Shown: in pieces, positions 5,358 through 6,511 of the stretch | Numbering within the stretch: position 1 is the stretch's first letter | How the letters are laid out: each line of letters starts with the position of its first letter | NCBI GenBank assembly: GCA_027047735.1 | Contig: JALTUD010000262.1 | Coordinates: 1 to 6,511 of the forward strand | Reading direction: 5' to 3' | Origin: Flavobacteriales bacterium | GTDB lineage: Bacteria > Bacteroidota > Bacteroidia > Flavobacteriales_D > Parvicellaceae | DNA length: 6,511 nucleotides | Program-made: the position numbers and the translations under genes | Notes under the pieces: model-generated | What the model was told of the DNA's origin: nothing | Seen by the model: the letters and a program-made list of their open reading frames with translations, nothing else | The model's database searches: none

Positions 5358-6511
5358 TCAACTCAATACTTGAAAAGTTACCCAACTGCCTAAATAAGCC
5401 AATCCCGTAAAAACAAATAATTGTAAAACCACAATTTTCCACGAGCCTGTTTCTTGTTTTACAATTGCCAAGGTACTCATACACTGTAAGGCAAATACAT
5501 AAAAAATCAAAAGAGAAAAAGCAGTAGGTAATGTAAATTTAATTTTCTTGGTTTGTTGATTTGTTCCCCCAACACTATAAATCGTTTCCATAGTTCCTAC
5601 AAAAACTTCACGAGCGGCAAAAGAAGTAATCAACGCTATTCCTATTTTCCAATCAAAACCCAAAGGGCGAATTACTGGTTCTATTGCTTTCCCGAAATGA
5701 CCAATGTAGGAATGTTCCAATAATTCCGATTTGTATTGTGTTTGTAATTGATTAGCATCCACATTTCTTGATAATAACTCTCTGTTGTATTTTTCGGTTA
5801 TCAATTTACGCTCTTTAGAAGGTCCGAAAGAAGATAAAAACCAAAGAGCTATGGAAACAATAATAATTATTTTCCCAGCCTGACGCACAAAAATCTTACC
5901 CTTATTCCACATGGAAAACAAAACATTTTTAGAACTCGGTAATTTAAAATTAGGCAACTCAAGAATAAAAGAAGAATCATTAGCCTTGGGTAAAAACTTA
6001 TTGAGCACCAAAGCAATCAATAGACTGAAAACAATTCCCAAAAGATACAAGCCCATCATAAAAAGTCCTTGTAAATTAACTACGCCCAACCAATATTCCC
6101 GTGGAACAATATAGGAAACCAAAAACACATAAACGGGCAAGCGGGCAGAACAACTCATTAATGGAGTGATAAACAAAGTAATAAGACGTTCTCTTTGATT
6201 TTCGATATTACGCGTAGCCATAATTGCAGGAACAGCACAAGCAAAACCACCAACAAGCGGAATAATCGACTTACCGTTCATACCAAAATAGCTAAGAATT
6301 TTATCCGAAATAAAACTAATCCTACTTAAATACCCTGAATCTTCCAAAATGGTAATGAATCCGAATAAGAGCATAATTTGAGGCAAGAAAACAACTACCC
6401 CGCCTATACCGGCAATCAACCCATCCACAATAAAACTATTAATATTTCCTTCCGGAAGAACTTTGGAAGCAAAATCAGCCAAGTACTCAATTCCTGTACC
6501 AATCCATTCCA
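5358..6511 (-). CDS. feoB: Ferrous iron transporter FeoB, C-terminal membrane part (gene cut by window edge)
   Basis: The minus-strand frame stays open from the right edge (first full codon at 6509) to TGA at 5360-5358, giving 383 residues. It is about the C-terminal half of FeoB, the GTP-driven inner-membrane Fe(II) importer; the N-terminal G domain lies outside. The visible part starts EWIGTGIEYLADFASKVLP and carries several hydrophobic membrane segments. The two Gate-type regions have their hallmark cysteines: GGFACAVPAIMATR (Cys91 of the visible part), with PLMSCSARLPVY (Cys120) after it, then FAAREVFVGTME and ALQCMSTLAIVKQETGSW (Cys343). A hydrophilic loop of about 45 residues (SKERKLITEK onward) lies between membrane segments, as expected. 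TTG at 6482-6480 is not the start, because family sequence continues upstream of it. The gene is convergent with the DUF3108 gene and shares its terminator. Its promoter, any Fur site, and any feoA or fused FeoA domain lie beyond the edge. Confidence 0.96.
   Translation of the reverse strand, partial: EWIGTGIEYLADFASKVLPEGNINSFIVDGLIAGIGGVVVFLPQIMLLFGFITILEDSGYLSRISFISDKILSYFGMNGKSIIPLVGGFACAVPAIMATRNIENQRERLITLFITPLMSCSARLPVYVFLVSYIVPREYWLGVVNLQGLFMMGLYLLGIVFSLLIALVLNKFLPKANDSSFILELPNFKLPSSKNVLFSMWNKGKIFVRQAGKIIIIVSIALWFLSSFGPSKERKLITEKYNRELLSRNVDANQLQTQYKSELLEHSYIGHFGKAIEPVIRPLGFDWKIGIALITSFAAREVFVGTMETIYSVGGTNQQTKKIKFTLPTAFSLLIFYVFALQCMSTLAIVKQETGSWKIVVLQLFVFTGLAYLGSWVTFQVLS

Noticed and set aside
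5911..6114. Plus-strand ORF of 67 codons opposite feoB
   Set aside because: It is antisense to conserved FeoB membrane segments, with no promoter, ribosome site or recognisable protein pattern.
6480..6482. TTG as the start codon of a short FeoB-like protein
   Set aside because: The frame continues upstream to the edge with typical FeoB sequence (EWIGTGIEY), so the gene is simply cut by the window.

Overview
The window is low-GC DNA. The protein relatives point to the Bacteroidota, most likely Flavobacteriia: an RprY-type response regulator, a QEGLP/DUF1704 protein carrying an N-formylglutamate-amidohydrolase domain, a DUF3108 exported protein and a FeoB. Weak or absent Shine-Dalgarno sites and TAnnTTTG-like promoter boxes fit the same group. 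The genus cannot be fixed from this sequence alone.

Layout. (1) Positions 2-406 hold the 3' end of a plus-strand gene for a phasin-like, charged helical protein that ends in tandem 11-residue repeats. A strong intrinsic terminator follows at 439-473. (2) The rest of 407-698 is AT-rich leader DNA with two weak promoter candidates. (3) A tight plus-strand unit follows: a glutathione-synthetase-type ATP-grasp ligase (699-1733), then a two-domain hydrolase overlapping it by 8 nt (1726-3729), then an RprY-like response regulator 7 nt further on (3737-4438). After 59 nt comes an exported DUF3108 protein (4498-5310), possibly with its own promoter. (4) A terminator hairpin at 5313-5341 separates this unit from a convergent minus-strand gene, feoB, which runs off the right edge (5358-6511).

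Working together. The ligase and the two-domain hydrolase are translationally overlapped, so they probably act in one pathway. The ligase would form an amide bond to a gamma-glutamyl or similar carboxylate. The partner carries two hydrolytic modules, an FGase-type amidohydrolase and an HExxxH metallopeptidase related to the tyrosine carboxypeptidase MATCAP family. No gamma-glutamylcysteine synthetase is present, so glutathione production is not shown. A small-peptide or protein-tail modification system is an equally fair reading. The response regulator has no kinase beside it. FeoB (ferrous iron uptake) and the phasin-like gene are separate transcription units.
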